Under the pieces are notes generated by a model. The model was not told the DNA's origin and searched no databases. It saw nothing but the letters and a program-made list of their open reading frames with translations. Below are positions 35,090-44,955 of a DNA stretch of 63,205 nt, piece after piece. Within the stretch, counting starts at the first letter, position 1. Every line of letters starts with the position of its first letter. The position numbers and the translations under genes were made by a program. Source of the DNA: Streptomyces jeddahensis (GTDB taxonomy: Bacteria; Actinomycetota; Actinomycetes; Streptomycetales; Streptomycetaceae); the NCBI RefSeq assembly GCF_001642995.1, contig NZ_LOHS01000067.1, forward strand, positions 1 to 63,205, in the 5' to 3' direction.

Positions 35090-35803
35090 TCAGCTGTGGG
35101 CCGGTACGGCGCAGCCGTCGGGGCCGCAGACCGGAGCGTCGCCGTCGGTGGACAGGGTGAGCGGGTGGGACTCGTCCCAGGCAGTGCGCAGCACGTCGAG
35201 CAGGGCATCGCTGTCCTGCGCCCCGGGGATGCCGTACTTGCCGTCGATGACGATGAAGGGTGCACCGGTGGCACCCAGGCGCTGGGCGCGGGCGGCGTCG
35301 TCGCGGACCTGCCGCTGGTAGCGGTGCTCGGTGAGCGCCTGGCGGGTGTTCTCCCGGTCCAGAGCGATCTCCTGGCCCAGGTCGAGCAGGTCGTCCAGGC
35401 TGAACACCGGGCGGGCCTGACCGAAGTAGGCACGAAAGATCGCGTCCCAGGCTTGGCGGTTCTTGCCCTCGGCGGAGGCGTGGGCAAGGAACTCGTGCGC
35501 CAGGTCGGTATTGCCGACCAGGTTGTCCAGCACCTTGTAGGGGCTGAGCCCCTCGGCCTCAGCCAACGCCTCGATCCGGCGGGTGGACACCTCCGCCTGG
35601 GAGCCGCCTACGCCGTGCTGGCGCAGCAGCGCGTCACGGGCGCTGAACGTCTGGTCCACGGGAAACGAACTGCTCAGCGGGAACGAGTGGTGGATGACCT
35701 CCACCTCGTCGCCGTGCTCGAACTGCTCCACGGCCCGGTCCAGACGGTGGCTGCCCAGTCCGCACCAGGGGCAGGTGACCTCGGCCCAGATCTCGATCTT
35801 CAT
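35090..35803 (-). CDS. DsbA family oxidoreductase (FrnE-like)
   Basis: A 237-residue cytoplasmic thioredoxin-fold protein. The redox centre is Cys11-Pro-Trp-Cys14 (EVTCPWCGLGSHRL), with a large helical insert and the cis-Pro region GATGAPFIVIDGKYGI. FrnE-type enzymes work on disulfides or in polyketide tailoring. GGAAGG precedes ATG 35803. First gene of the operon, divergent from the HxlR regulator. Confidence 0.85.
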   Translation of the reverse strand: MKIEIWAEVTCPWCGLGSHRLDRAVEQFEHGDEVEVIHHSFPLSSSFPVDQTFSARDALLRQHGVGGSQAEVSTRRIEALAEAEGLSPYKVLDNLVGNTDLAHEFLAHASAEGKNRQAWDAIFRAYFGQARPVFSLDDLLDLGQEIALDRENTRQALTEHRYQRQVRDDAARAQRLGATGAPFIVIDGKYGIPGAQDSDALLDVLRTAWDESHPLTLSTDGDAPVCGPDGCAVPAHS

Positions 35804-35832
35804 GACGCGCCTTCCATGCCTGCGCTTGATTC

Positions 35833-35849
35833 CTACGTTTTGTTCGTAG
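35833..35849. promoter_or_regulatory. inverted-repeat operator between the frnE-like gene and hxlR
   Basis: CTACG-TTTTGTT-CGTAG, a perfect inverted repeat with a 7-base spacer, 30 bases from the divergent start at 35803 and 73 from 35922. The TAC-n-GTA layout with an AT-rich spacer is like sites bound by HxlR/YodB-type repressors. Confidence 0.6.
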
Positions 35850-35921
35850 CGCCATGATGGGCCAGTATGGAAGTCGATACAAAAGGCACATCGGTGTGTG
35901 TGCCGGAGAGGAATGTGCGTC

Positions 35922-36320
35922 ATGGAGGTCACGGGCAGTTCGGGCGGCGCGGCGGCGGTGGGGCCCTGCGCTGCCATCCCCGCCGAGCACATGGCTTTCA
36001 TCCGGACGGTCCTCGACCGCGTCGGGGACAAGTGGAGCCTGCTGGTCATCGCGGTCGTGGAGTCCGGCCCGCTGCGCTACACCGACCTGCAGCGCCAAGT
36101 CCCCGGAATTTCCCAGCGGATGCTCACCCTCACGCTGCGCCAGCTCCAGGAGGACGGGCTGATCACCCGCACCGCATACGCGGAGGTTCCGCCGCGGGTC
36201 GAGTACGCCCTCACCCCGCTGGGTCGCGGCCTCCACGAGATCGTGACGTCCCTGATCGGCTGGGCCGCCGACCACCACGACGAGATCCGCGAGCACCGAG
36301 CCCGCGCCACTGCAGCCTGA
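35922..36320 (+). CDS. HxlR family transcriptional regulator
   Basis: A 132-residue winged-helix regulator: VGDKWSLLVIAVVESGPLRY, DLQRQVPGISQRMLTLTLRQL and the wing TAYAEVPPRVEYALT are the family's signature. A single Cys16 (VGPCAAIPAEH) stands just before the first helix, the place of the redox-sensing Cys in YodB/QorR-type repressors that sense quinones and diamide. It is divergent from a FrnE/AzoR operon, a fitting target. ATG 35922 is preferred; ATG 35913 is closer to the GGAG and possible. Confidence 0.82.
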   Translation: MEVTGSSGGAAAVGPCAAIPAEHMAFIRTVLDRVGDKWSLLVIAVVESGPLRYTDLQRQVPGISQRMLTLTLRQLQEDGLITRTAYAEVPPRVEYALTPLGRGLHEIVTSLIGWAADHHDEIREHRARATAA

Positions 36321-36422
36321 AGACGCACTGGGTGAGGGAAGGCAAACAGGCAGCCGGCCCACCGGCTTGCTCACCCGGGCCGTGCCCGTGCCATGGGGGC
36401 ACTGGGCATCGTCGTACGTGGG

Positions 36423-36456
36423 TCGCTTGCCCGTGCCGGATGGCGCGGGCAAGCGA
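36423..36456. terminator. strong hairpin between convergent genes
   Basis: TCGCTTGCCCG and CGGGCAAGCGA form a perfect 11-bp stem around a 12-base loop, 19 bases beyond the aldo/keto reductase stop and downstream of hxlR on the other strand. Confidence 0.75.
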
Positions 36457-36474
36457 GGGGGACGGGTGCGGGGA

Positions 36475-37405
36475 TCAGCCCTGGCTTCCGCCGATGCCGC
36501 CTTCGGGGGCGACCTCGGCGATGCGGGCGAGGTCCACCGCGGTCAGCGTGAGGTCGGCCGCGGCGACGTTCTCCGCGACGCGGTCGAGGTTGCGCGAGCC
36601 GGGGATGGGGATGATGTAGTCCTTCTTCGCGAGCAGCCACGCCAGCGCCAACTGCGACAGCGTGGCGCCCTTGCTCTCGGCGAACTTGGCCAGCTCGGCG
36701 ACGATGGCGGCGTTGGCGTCGAAGTTCTCCGGCTTCCACCAGGCCAGCTGCCGGCGGAAGTCATCCGGGGCATAGTGGTCGATGGACTTGACGCCGCCGC
36801 TGAGGAAGCCGCGTGCGATCGGCGAGTAGGCGACGAACCCGATGCCGAGTTCCTCCAGAACCGGGAAGAGGGACTCGGTGTCGAGGGCGAAGATCGAGTA
36901 CTGGTTCTGCAGCGCCGAGATCGGGTGCACTGCGTGGGCCCTGCGGATGGTGTCCTCGTCGGCGTTGGACAGGCCGAGGTATTTGACCTTGCCGGCGTCG
37001 ACGAACTCCTTCATCGTGCCGACCACGTCTTCGATGGGGACGTTCGGGTCGGGCATGTGCTGGTAGAGCAGGTCGATCGTGTCGGTGTTCAGGTTGCGCA
37101 GGCTATCGTCGACCACCTCGCGGATGTGTTCCGGCCGCGAGTCCGTCCCCCAGGTCTGGGTGAAACCGAACTTGGTCGCGATCGTCACCTCGTCGCGGAT
37201 CGGTGCAAGTGCGTGGCCGAGCAGCTTCTCGCCCGCCGTACAGCTCGGCGGTGTCGAAGTGGGTGACGCCGAGTTCGTGGGCGCGGCGGATCGCGGCGAT
37301 CGACTCGGTGTCGTCCGAGGGGCCGTAGGCGAAGGCGGTGCCCATCGCGCCGTAGCCGATGGCCGATACGGTCAGGCCCTGGGTGCCCAGTGTCCTGGTC
37401 TGCAT
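36475..37405 (-). pseudogene. aldo/keto reductase, one frameshift
   Basis: ATG 37405 opens an AKR (TRTLGTQGLTVSAIGYGAMG, then THFDTAELYG with the catalytic Asp and Tyr). Near 37225 the frame is lost; the proper text resumes one frame over (EVTIATKFGFTQTW with the catalytic Lys, GLSNADEDTIRRAHAVHP, PIPGSRNLDRVAENVAAADL) to the stop at 36475. Repaired length is about 310 residues, normal for the family. The tetrad residues are intact, so a sequencing error is plausible. Confidence 0.75.
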
Positions 37406-37420
37406 GAGGTACTCGCTTGA

Positions 37421-38029
37421 TCAAATCAAACTGTTCGTGCTGAACCGCATCAGCGCGGCGACGGCAAGGGTCAGGCCGAGGACCCTGAGCAGGAGTTGTT
37501 CGGCGTCGGGGTGGGCGAGCACCCGGCCGAGGTGATGGCCCCACCGGTAGGAAGCGGTGAAGGCGGCGAACATCGCGGCCAGAGTGATGAGGACGCCGAG
37601 GGTGGCCTGCCACCAGGGGCCGCCGGCAGCGAGGAGCGAAAGCAGGGGCAGATAGGCGGCCATGGCGAAGTCCTCCATGACCAGCACGGACAGGATGGCC
37701 GGTGTCTCCCGGTTGCCCAATCGGCCCAGATCGGCCAGACGCCGGGCGACGATGCCGGAGGAGGAGATGTAGGTGGTCCCGGCCAGGGCCAGGATGCCAA
37801 TGCCGTCCAGGCCGAGGAGCCATCCCGCCACCGCGCCCGGCACGGCGTTCAGCACCAGATCGACCAGTGCGGAGGGCACGTGCCAGCGCAGGCTGGCGGT
37901 GATCTCGGGGAGGGAGAACTCAAGGCCGAGAGTGAGCAGCAGCACTACGCCGATGGCCGCCCCGGTCTCGACAAAGTCACTGGCCGCGGGGACGGGCGCG
38001 ATGCCTCCTTCGCCGATGGCCAGGCCGGC
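37421..38029 (-). pseudogene. cation/proton antiporter (KefB/CPA2 type) fragment
   Basis: About 200 residues of a CPA2 antiporter: GVVLLLTLGLEFSLPEI, GIGILALAGTTYISSSGIVA and LSVLVMEDFAMAAYLPLLSL are the conserved helices 4-6. It ends RFSTNSLI where the family should continue for another six helices, and the first two or three helices are missing. It lies 15 bases before the aldo/keto reductase start. Not functional as it stands. The stretch 38030-38371 shows no gene. Confidence 0.65.
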
Positions 38030-38371
38030 GCCGTGTGTCCAGCCGCTGTGCCCGGTTCCCACTGCGGGGCCTGACGGGCCTGTGCGGGGAGCTGTGCGGT
38101 GGCGGCCGGCCAGTTGTGGAACTCCTCGACCGGGCCGTCCCGGTCGGGCAGGCCCGCGGGTGCGCGAGCAGATGTCGTACCAGTGCCTTCTCCTTGCCCG
38201 CCGCGGCGAACTCCGGCCAGTACCGGGCGCCCGGTGCGTCAGCCGTGCGTGCTCTCCAACCCGGGTCACCCGGCTTGGCTCGACCGAATTCGGTGCGGCC
38301 GGGGGACGCCGGGTTCGAGTGCCTCTGCTGCATCGCGCGGGCGTGCCGGTGACGGGGCATCGGGCGGGCCG

Positions 38372-39094
38372 TCAGGGCATCACCGGACCCGGATTGCCGT
38401 AGTAGGCGTCAGGGCCGTGCTTGCGGGTGTAGTGGCGCTCCAGCAGGTGCCGAGGCGGCGGGGTCGTCGGAGACAGGGACATGGTGTGGAGGGCGATGTC
38501 GGCGACGGCCTCGCAGATGATCGCGTGTTCCAGGGACTTGCGGGCGTCTGAGCCCCAGGTGAACGGGCCGTGGCCGGCGACGAGGGCGGCGGGGACCTCG
38601 ACGGCCTTTTCGTCTTGGCCGTCGAGGAGGTCCACTATGACGTGGCCGGTGTTGTACTCGTAGTCCTTCGCGCACTCCTCCTTGGTGAGGTCACGGGTGA
38701 CGGGCACGGGGCCGTTGAAGGTGTCGGCGTGGGTGGTGCCGAGGACGGGGATGTCGCGGCGGGCCTGAGCGAAGGCGACGGCGTGAGTGGAGTGGGTGTG
38801 GGTGATCCCGCCGATGGAGGGGAACGCGAGGTACAGACAGCGGTGGGTCTCGGTGTCGGTCGAGGGGCGCAGGTCGCCGTCGACGACGGCGCCGTCATGC
38901 AGACGTACCGTCACCAGGTGGTCAAGGGTGAGGTCCGCATAGGGGACCCCGGAGGGCTTGATGACGAACACCCCTGCGTCGCGGTCGACTCCGCTGACGT
39001 TACCCCAGGTCAGGGTGGCCAGGCCGACCTGAGGGATGGCGAGGTTCGCCTGCAGTACCTCCTGGCGCAGGCTCTCTGGGACAGCTGTGGTCAT
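38372..39094 (-). CDS. araD: L-ribulose-5-phosphate 4-epimerase
   Basis: A 240-residue class II aldolase-like zinc enzyme that converts L-ribulose 5-phosphate to D-xylulose 5-phosphate, the last step of arabinose use. The zinc site is GITHTHSTHAVAFAQ (His99, His101), with the third His in VAGHGPFTWG. TWGNVSGVD and KPSGVPYADL form the phosphate-binding part. ATG 39094 follows GGAAGGGA. It is 14 bases after araA. Confidence 0.9.
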   Translation of the reverse strand: MTTAVPESLRQEVLQANLAIPQVGLATLTWGNVSGVDRDAGVFVIKPSGVPYADLTLDHLVTVRLHDGAVVDGDLRPSTDTETHRCLYLAFPSIGGITHTHSTHAVAFAQARRDIPVLGTTHADTFNGPVPVTRDLTKEECAKDYEYNTGHVIVDLLDGQDEKAVEVPAALVAGHGPFTWGSDARKSLEHAIICEAVADIALHTMSLSPTTPPPRHLLERHYTRKHGPDAYYGNPGPVMP

Positions 39095-39108
39095 GGTCCC
39101 TTCCCCTC

Positions 39109-40626
39109 TCACAGCGCCTGGGCGAGGCGGTGGTAGGCGGCGTTCCAGCGGATTTCCTTGGCGAGTTGTTCGGTGCTGGTGTGCTCGTCGATGGTCAGCA
39201 GCTCGACGCCCGTCATGGCGGCGAAGTCGGTGAGCGTCTCGGTGTCGACGGCGGAGCTGAGCACGGTGTGGTGCGGGGCACCGGCGAGCAGCCAGCTCTC
39301 GGCCGACTCCGCCAGCGAGGGGCGCGGCTTCCACACCGCCCTGGCCACCGGCAGATGGGGCAGCGGCTGGCTCGGGGCCATGACGTCCACGGCGTTCGCG
39401 GTCAGCCGGAAGCGGTCCCCGAGGTCGGAGAGGCCGACGACGACGGCGGGCCCCTCGGCGGCGTCGAAGACCAGGCGGACCGGGTCCTCCCGGCCGCCGA
39501 TGGACAGGGGGTGGATCTCGCAGCGGGGGCGGTCGGCCGCCACCGAGGGGCAGACCTCCAGCATGTGGGCGCCGAGGACGCGCGGGGTGCCCGGGCCGAG
39601 GTGATAGGTGTAGTCCTCCATGAACGTGGTGCCGCCGGGGCGTCCGGCCCCCATGACCTTCATCGTGCGCAGCAGGGCGGAGGTCTTCCAGTCGCCCTCG
39701 CCGCCGAAGCCGAACCCGTCGGCCATCAGGCGCTGCACGGCGATGCCGGGCAGCTGGCGCAGTCCGCCGAGGTCCTCGAAGTTGGTGGTGAAGGCGGTGA
39801 AGCCGCCCTCGTTGAGGAAGCCGCGCAGGCCCAGCTCCAGACGGGCCGCGTACAGCAGCGAGTCGTGGCGGATGCCGCCCGGACGCAGGGCGGGGACCAT
39901 GTCGTACGACTCGACGTACTCGGTGGCGAGTTCGGCGGCCGCCTTGTCCTCGACCGCGTCGACCACGGCCACCAGGTCGTTGACGCCGTAGGTGTTCACG
40001 GAGAAGCCGAACCGCAGTTGCGCCTCGACCTTGTCGCCCTCGGTGACGGCGACGTCGCGCATGTTGTCGCCGAAGCGGGCCAGGCGCAGGGTGCGTGCCG
40101 TGTGACGGCCGGCGGCGGCCCGCGTCCAGGCAGCGACACGCCCCACGACCCGCGGGTCCGTGGCGTGGCCGGCGACGATCTTGCGGTTGACGCCGACGCG
40201 GGCCTCGATGTGGGCGAACTCGCGGTCGCCGTGGGCGGCCTGGTTGAGGTTCATGAAGTGCATGTCGATGCTCGACCAGGGCAGCGACAGGTTGTACTGC
40301 GTGTGCAGGTGCAGTACAGGCCGCTCGAGGGCGCTCAGTCCGGCGATCCACATCTTGGCCGGGGAGAAGGTGTGCATCCAGACGATCACGCCGACGCAGG
40401 TGTCGGAGGCGGTGGCCTCCAGGCACAGGCGGCGGATCGACTCGGCGTCGGTGAGGACCGGCTTGAACACGATCCGCAAGGGGATCTCGCTCGCCGCGTC
40501 GAGGCGTTCGGCGATCTGCCGGGACTGGTGGTCGACCTGGGCCAGGGTCTCCTCGCCGTACAGGCTCTGACTGCCGGTGAGGAACCAGACCTCGTGGCTG
40601 TCGTAGGGCTGCGGTTGTGTCGTCAT
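39109..40626 (-). CDS. araA: L-arabinose isomerase
   Basis: A 505-residue enzyme that converts L-arabinose to L-ribulose. It begins with the typical [19 protein letters not shown] and carries [37 protein letters not shown] and [14 protein letters not shown] with the Glu/His metal site. Length is normal. AAAGGAA precedes ATG 40626. It lies between araB (23-base gap) and araD. Confidence 0.93.
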   Translation of the reverse strand: MTTQPQPYDSHEVWFLTGSQSLYGEETLAQVDHQSRQIAERLDAASEIPLRIVFKPVLTDAESIRRLCLEATASDTCVGVIVWMHTFSPAKMWIAGLSALERPVLHLHTQYNLSLPWSSIDMHFMNLNQAAHGDREFAHIEARVGVNRKIVAGHATDPRVVGRVAAWTRAAAGRHTARTLRLARFGDNMRDVAVTEGDKVEAQLRFGFSVNTYGVNDLVAVVDAVEDKAAAELATEYVESYDMVPALRPGGIRHDSLLYAARLELGLRGFLNEGGFTAFTTNFEDLGGLRQLPGIAVQRLMADGFGFGGEGDWKTSALLRTMKVMGAGRPGGTTFMEDYTYHLGPGTPRVLGAHMLEVCPSVAADRPRCEIHPLSIGGREDPVRLVFDAAEGPAVVVGLSDLGDRFRLTANAVDVMAPSQPLPHLPVARAVWKPRPSLAESAESWLLAGAPHHTVLSSAVDTETLTDFAAMTGVELLTIDEHTSTEQLAKEIRWNAAYHRLAQAL

Positions 40627-40649
40627 GGCGGTTCCTTTCACAAAGTGGC

Positions 40650-42302
40650 TCAGGCGGAGGCTTCGGCGCGGATGCGGCGCAGGCGGTGCATGACGTCGTT
40701 GGCGCCGCGGCCGAAGTAGTCGTGCAGCACCCGGTACTCCGCGTACAGGCGCTCGTAGGCCGCCGCACGCTCGGCGTCGGGCAGGTAGGCCCGGCGCTGG
40801 ACCTTGCCCATGGCGTGGGCGGCGGCGCGGATGCCGGGGTAGGCCCCGGCGGCGACGGCGGCGTGCATGGCGGCGCCGAGGGCCGGGCCCTGGGTGGAGC
40901 CGATGAGGCTGAGCGGGCGGCGGGTGACGTCCGCGTAGATCTGCATCAGCAGTGCGTTCCTCGTCAGGCCGCCCGCGATGATCAGTTCCTGCACCGGTAC
41001 GGCGGCGGCCTCGAAGGCGTCGATGATGGTGCGGGTGCCGAAGGCGGTGGCCTCCAGCAGGGCGCGGTAGACGTCCTCGGGGCGGGTGGACAGGGTCTGG
41101 CCGATGAGCAGGCCGCTGAGGTCGTGGTCGACCAGCACCGAGCGGTTGCCGCTGTGCCAGTCCAGGGCCAGGAGTCCGTGCTCACCGACCTTCTGTTCGG
41201 CGGCGAGGGCGGTCAGATACTCGTGCGGGCTCTGGCCCGCGGCCGCGGCCTTCTCGGCGTACTCAGCGGGGAAGCCGGTGCGTACGCACCAGGCGAAGAT
41301 GTCGCCGACACCGCTCTGGCCGGCTTCGTAACCCCACAGTCCCGGCAGGATGCCGCCGTCGACGACACCGCACATGCCCGGCACCGAGGCCTGCTGGTCG
41401 GAGCTCATCACATGGCAGGTGGAGGTCCCCATGATGGCGACCATCTGACCCGGTTCGACCGCCGTCGCCGCCGGGGCCGTGACATGGGCGTCGACGTTTC
41501 CGACGCAGACCGCGATGCCCTCCGGCAGCCCCGTCCAGGCCGCGGCCTCGGCCGTCAACCGCCCTGCCGCATCGCCGAGTTGTCCGATCGGCTGGTCCAG
41601 CTTGTCGGTGACGAACCCGGCGAAGTCCGGGTGCAGGGCGGCCAGGTACTCGGGCGACGGGTAGGCCCCGTCCTGGTACTGCCCCTTGTAGCCGGCGGTG
41701 CAGGCGTTGCGGACGTACGTGCCGCACAGCCGCCACACGATCCAGTCGGCCGCCTCCAGCCACCGCTCGGTGCGGTGGTAGATCTCCGGGTCCTCCTCCA
41801 GGACCTGCAGGGCCTTGGCGAACTCCCACTCCGAGGAGATCTTCCCGCCGTACCGCTCCAGCCACGGCTCCTTGCGTTCGGCGGCCAGCGCGTTGATCCG
41901 GTCGGCCTGGCCCTGGGCGGCGTGGTGGCGCCACAGCTTGACGTAGGCGTGCGGGCGGGCGGTGTACTTGGGGAGTTCACACAGGGGGGTGCCGTCGGCG
42001 AGGACCGGCAGGACCGTGCAGGCGGTGAAGTCGGTGCCGATGCCGATGACCTGTCCGGCCGGGACACCGGCGCGGGCCAGGGCCTCGGGTACGGCGTTGC
42101 GCAGCACGTCGATGTAGTCCGAGGGGACCTGCAGGGCCCAGTCGGGGGGCAGCCGGGTGCCGTCGGGCAGGGTGCGGTCGAGGACGGCGTGGGTGTAGGC
42201 GTGCTCCGCCGACGCGAGTTCCGCGCCGTCCCGGACGCGGACGACGACGGCACGGCCGGACAGGGTTCCGAAGTCGACGCCGACAACACAGGGTTCTTCC
42301 AT
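40650..42302 (-). CDS. araB: L-ribulokinase
   Basis: A 550-residue FGGY-family kinase that phosphorylates L-ribulose with ATP. Signatures are [15 protein letters not shown] at the start, [41 protein letters not shown], and [19 protein letters not shown] near the C-terminus. First gene of araBAD; a candidate operator lies 34 bases upstream. Confidence 0.92.
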   Translation of the reverse strand: MEEPCVVGVDFGTLSGRAVVVRVRDGAELASAEHAYTHAVLDRTLPDGTRLPPDWALQVPSDYIDVLRNAVPEALARAGVPAGQVIGIGTDFTACTVLPVLADGTPLCELPKYTARPHAYVKLWRHHAAQGQADRINALAAERKEPWLERYGGKISSEWEFAKALQVLEEDPEIYHRTERWLEAADWIVWRLCGTYVRNACTAGYKGQYQDGAYPSPEYLAALHPDFAGFVTDKLDQPIGQLGDAAGRLTAEAAAWTGLPEGIAVCVGNVDAHVTAPAATAVEPGQMVAIMGTSTCHVMSSDQQASVPGMCGVVDGGILPGLWGYEAGQSGVGDIFAWCVRTGFPAEYAEKAAAAGQSPHEYLTALAAEQKVGEHGLLALDWHSGNRSVLVDHDLSGLLIGQTLSTRPEDVYRALLEATAFGTRTIIDAFEAAAVPVQELIIAGGLTRNALLMQIYADVTRRPLSLIGSTQGPALGAAMHAAVAAGAYPGIRAAAHAMGKVQRRAYLPDAERAAAYERLYAEYRVLHDYFGRGANDVMHRLRRIRAEASA

Positions 42303-42335
42303 CACGGCGGCCCTTCTTCTTTCACGTGCGGATCG

Positions 42336-42360
42336 TTCGATATGTCGATCGATATTCGAA
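42336..42360. promoter_or_regulatory. dyad-symmetric region upstream of araB
   Basis: TTCGA and TCGAA flank a core with the palindrome TCGATCGA, 34-58 bases before the araB start. Symmetry is imperfect. It resembles a repressor operator and differs from the GCGCTGCAA-type palindromes near lacI, so araBAD may answer to another regulator. Confidence 0.4.
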
Positions 42361-42761
42361 TTAGCGGACGGTAAGGCGTTGCCAACTGCTGGCCGGGGAA
42401 TGTGCACGAGGACGGTTTAACTCGATGGTGTGATGGTCGACTTCCGGGCTTGCGGCGTCCTGGTCTGTTCGGGCTACGGTGATCATGCGATCTGGGATGC
42501 CGGGTAAGGCGTCAGCGTGCGGGGCCCCCGCTCCACCGGAGTGATGGTTCGGGGCCTCCCCGTCGCCTCTGGCCGTACCCATCTGGCCAGGTCGTGAGGG
42601 AACTGGCCTCCCGGGATCGGACCACGGACAGGATCTGTGTCGCTGCCCCGGGGTCGAGTACGCCGGGGACGAGTGCGCCCAAGACCGTTCGGGCGTGCGG
42701 CTGAGCGGACTCACTCCTGCTCAGTCCACAGGAACGGTTTGTGTACGTCTTTGAGAGGGAG

Positions 42762-42788
42762 CGGGGCCCGGCCGGCAACCGGGCCCCG
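42762..42788. terminator. GC-rich hairpin after the arabinanase gene
   Basis: A perfect 10-bp stem (CGGGGCCCGG with CCGGGCCCCG) and a 7-base loop, 18 bases beyond the stop at 42806. The rest of 42361-42761 shows no gene. Confidence 0.75.
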
Positions 42789-42805
42789 GTGGCTGAAGGA
42801 ACCGG

Positions 42806-44851
42806 TCAGTTGACCCGGACGATCTGCCAGAGTTCGTCGTCGGCACCGGTGTCCGCCGACTGGACGATCAGCGCGCCGTTGGCGGTGGAGGCCGAGGCGA
42901 CGTCCGCCACCAGGCCGCTGCCGACGTTGACGAGCTTGAAGTAGCCGTTGCCCGCGTCCGTGAGCGTCCACTTCTGGGAGCTCGCGGTCGAGGACGAGTT
43001 CTGGACGACGGCCGCGCCGGCCGAGGTCGAACCGTTGCTGTCGAGGAACAGACCGCTGTTGACGTTCTTCACGGTCCACGCCCCGCCGCCCTGCGACTGG
43101 AACGTCCACAGCTGGCAGTTGTTGGCGGTGTTCACCCACTGGCCGGCCTGCTTGCCCACGGTGGTGGAGGCGCCGGGGATCTCCAGGAACTTGCCGCTGT
43201 TCTTGTTGACCAGGCGGTACTGGCCGGTGGCCAGGTCGGGCAGGGCGGTCTGGGTGAGGTTCCAGCGCTGGCAGGCGCAGCCGGTGGGGCCCCACTGCCC
43301 GGCGATGGTGCCGACCGTGGTGGACGCGCTGGGGATCTCCAGCAGCTTGCCGCTGATCCGGTTGACGGCGGTGAAGCCGCCCGCCGGGTCGGGTGCCACG
43401 GCCCACTCGTGGTCGAGGGTGCCGTTGTCGTCCCACTGCAGGACCTTGGCGCCGTTGGCCGTGGACTGGTTCTCCACGCCCAGCAGCTTGCCGCTCGCCA
43501 CGTTGAAGATCTTGAAGTAGCCGGACGTCTGCTGGACGAACTTCCACTTCTGGTCGCCGGCGTTGTCGGCGTTCTGCTGGGTGGCGTAGGTGCCGTTGGT
43601 GGTGGAGCCGCCCGCGATGGTCAGCATCAGGTGGCTGTTGGCGTTCGACGCGGTGTAGGTCGCGCCGTCCGAGATGCCGCCGCCCAGGTCGATCGTACCG
43701 TAGGTGACCGGGTTCAGGCCCGTGCTGGTCAGGTGGCCGCCGCTGAGGACCAGCAGGCTGTGGCCGTCGGCCAGCGGAACCATGCCGCGGCTGTAGCCGC
43801 CGGGGACGGTGGAGGCGATGCGCGTCCAGGTGTTCGCGGCGCCGTTCTGCGTGTTGAGGAACAGGTCGTCGCTGCTGTTGGCGCTGACTACGAGGGTGCC
43901 GTTGGCGCCGCCGGTGGGCAGCCACGTGATGTACGGGGAGCTCTTGGGCTGGGTGCCGTCGGTGGCCTTCAGGGGGATGCCGGTCGCGGAGCCGAACGCC
44001 TCCGGGTCGGAGGAGATCTTGTAGTACACGGCGAAGCCGCCCTCGGGAGCGCCCCAGAACTCGTACGTCATCACGTAGTTGCCGTTGGGCAGCTTGGCGA
44101 CGACGGGCATGCCCGGACGGTCGCTGTACGTCGACGTCGCGACGTCGTTCACCACGGAACCCCAGTTCACGCCGTCCGTGGAGACCTGGTGCACGATCTT
44201 CTGGCCGTTGTTGGGGTCACGCTGGTCGGAGTAGTACACGATCAGCTTGGAGCCGGACACCATCAGGAACGGCTCCCAGACGGGGGTCTGGCCGTTGGTG
44301 GGGTCAGCCTTGCCGCCCGTGGCGATGGAGCTGACGTACGACCAGCTGGTGCCGTGGTCGGTGCTGGCGTACAGGTCCAGCTCGGTCGAGGACAGGTCGC
44401 TGGGGATGGAGTTGCCGGCGGCGAGAATCGTGCCCGCCGGGAAGTTGCCGATCTGCGTGGGCAGTTCGTACAGGAACGGCTGGTAGCGCATGCCGAAGCC
44501 GTTGTGCGTGTCGCTGATGCTGGAGATCTGCGTCCAGCTGTTGCCGTTGTCCGTGCTGCGGTAGATCGGGAAGACGGGGGTCCCCGAGCTGTACTGCTCG
44601 AACGTGGCCAGCAGGGTGCCGTTGGACGAACCGCTGTACTGCAGGCGCACGGCGCGCGGGTAGAGCGAGCCGGGGGACGGGGCGGTCGACGGCGGGGTGT
44701 ACATCGTCTGCGAGGCGCGCGATATCGCGTGCGCCTGGCCGGAGGCGGGCAGGACGAGGGCGACGGCGGCTGCGAGCAGGGCCAGCAGCAGGGTGATCGC
44801 CTGGGGTTTGGGTACGGCGCGGAGTCTGGCGCCTTCCCTGGTGGTGGGCAT
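42806..44851 (-). CDS. secreted sialidase-fold glycosidase, probable GH93 exo-arabinanase, with ricin-type lectin repeats
   Basis: A 681-residue exported enzyme. A signal peptide (residues 1-42, ending GQAHA) precedes a six-bladed sialidase-like propeller (about 45-420) with repeated Asp-box-like turns (STDNGNSWTQ, STDHGTSWSY, STDGVNWGS). The C-terminal 250 residues hold two ricin B-type beta-trefoils with repeats such as GKLLGVENQSTANGAKVLQW and GKFLEIPGASTTVGKQAGQW. In this arabinose cluster GH93 exo-1,5-alpha-L-arabinanase, releasing arabinobiose, is the best reading. Other sialidase-fold activities cannot be excluded. GGGAG precedes ATG 44851. Confidence 0.75.
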   Translation of the reverse strand: MPTTREGARLRAVPKPQAITLLLALLAAAVALVLPASGQAHAISRASQTMYTPPSTAPSPGSLYPRAVRLQYSGSSNGTLLATFEQYSSGTPVFPIYRSTDNGNSWTQISSISDTHNGFGMRYQPFLYELPTQIGNFPAGTILAAGNSIPSDLSSTELDLYASTDHGTSWSYVSSIATGGKADPTNGQTPVWEPFLMVSGSKLIVYYSDQRDPNNGQKIVHQVSTDGVNWGSVVNDVATSTYSDRPGMPVVAKLPNGNYVMTYEFWGAPEGGFAVYYKISSDPEAFGSATGIPLKATDGTQPKSSPYITWLPTGGANGTLVVSANSSDDLFLNTQNGAANTWTRIASTVPGGYSRGMVPLADGHSLLVLSGGHLTSTGLNPVTYGTIDLGGGISDGATYTASNANSHLMLTIAGGSTTNGTYATQQNADNAGDQKWKFVQQTSGYFKIFNVASGKLLGVENQSTANGAKVLQWDDNGTLDHEWAVAPDPAGGFTAVNRISGKLLEIPSASTTVGTIAGQWGPTGCACQRWNLTQTALPDLATGQYRLVNKNSGKFLEIPGASTTVGKQAGQWVNTANNCQLWTFQSQGGGAWTVKNVNSGLFLDSNGSTSAGAAVVQNSSSTASSQKWTLTDAGNGYFKLVNVGSGLVADVASASTANGALIVQSADTGADDELWQIVRVN

Positions 44852-44955
44852 GGGCGGCTCCCAAGGAATGTCCGGGACGAGGGGGTGGTGCGGGGCCCGC
44901 CGCTCCCGGGGGAGAAAAAAGGGGGTGGGGAGCGGTGGGTGTCCGAGGGGGTGTG

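Noticed and set aside
35833..35849. A terminator reading of the CTACG inverted repeat
   Set aside because: The stem is only 5 bp, lies between divergent starts, and nothing ends there.
39130..40719. A 529-codon open frame opposite araA
   Set aside because: It is the antisense shadow of araA; composition (Gly/Val/Asp-rich) and lack of a ribosome site are those of a mirror frame in GC-rich DNA.
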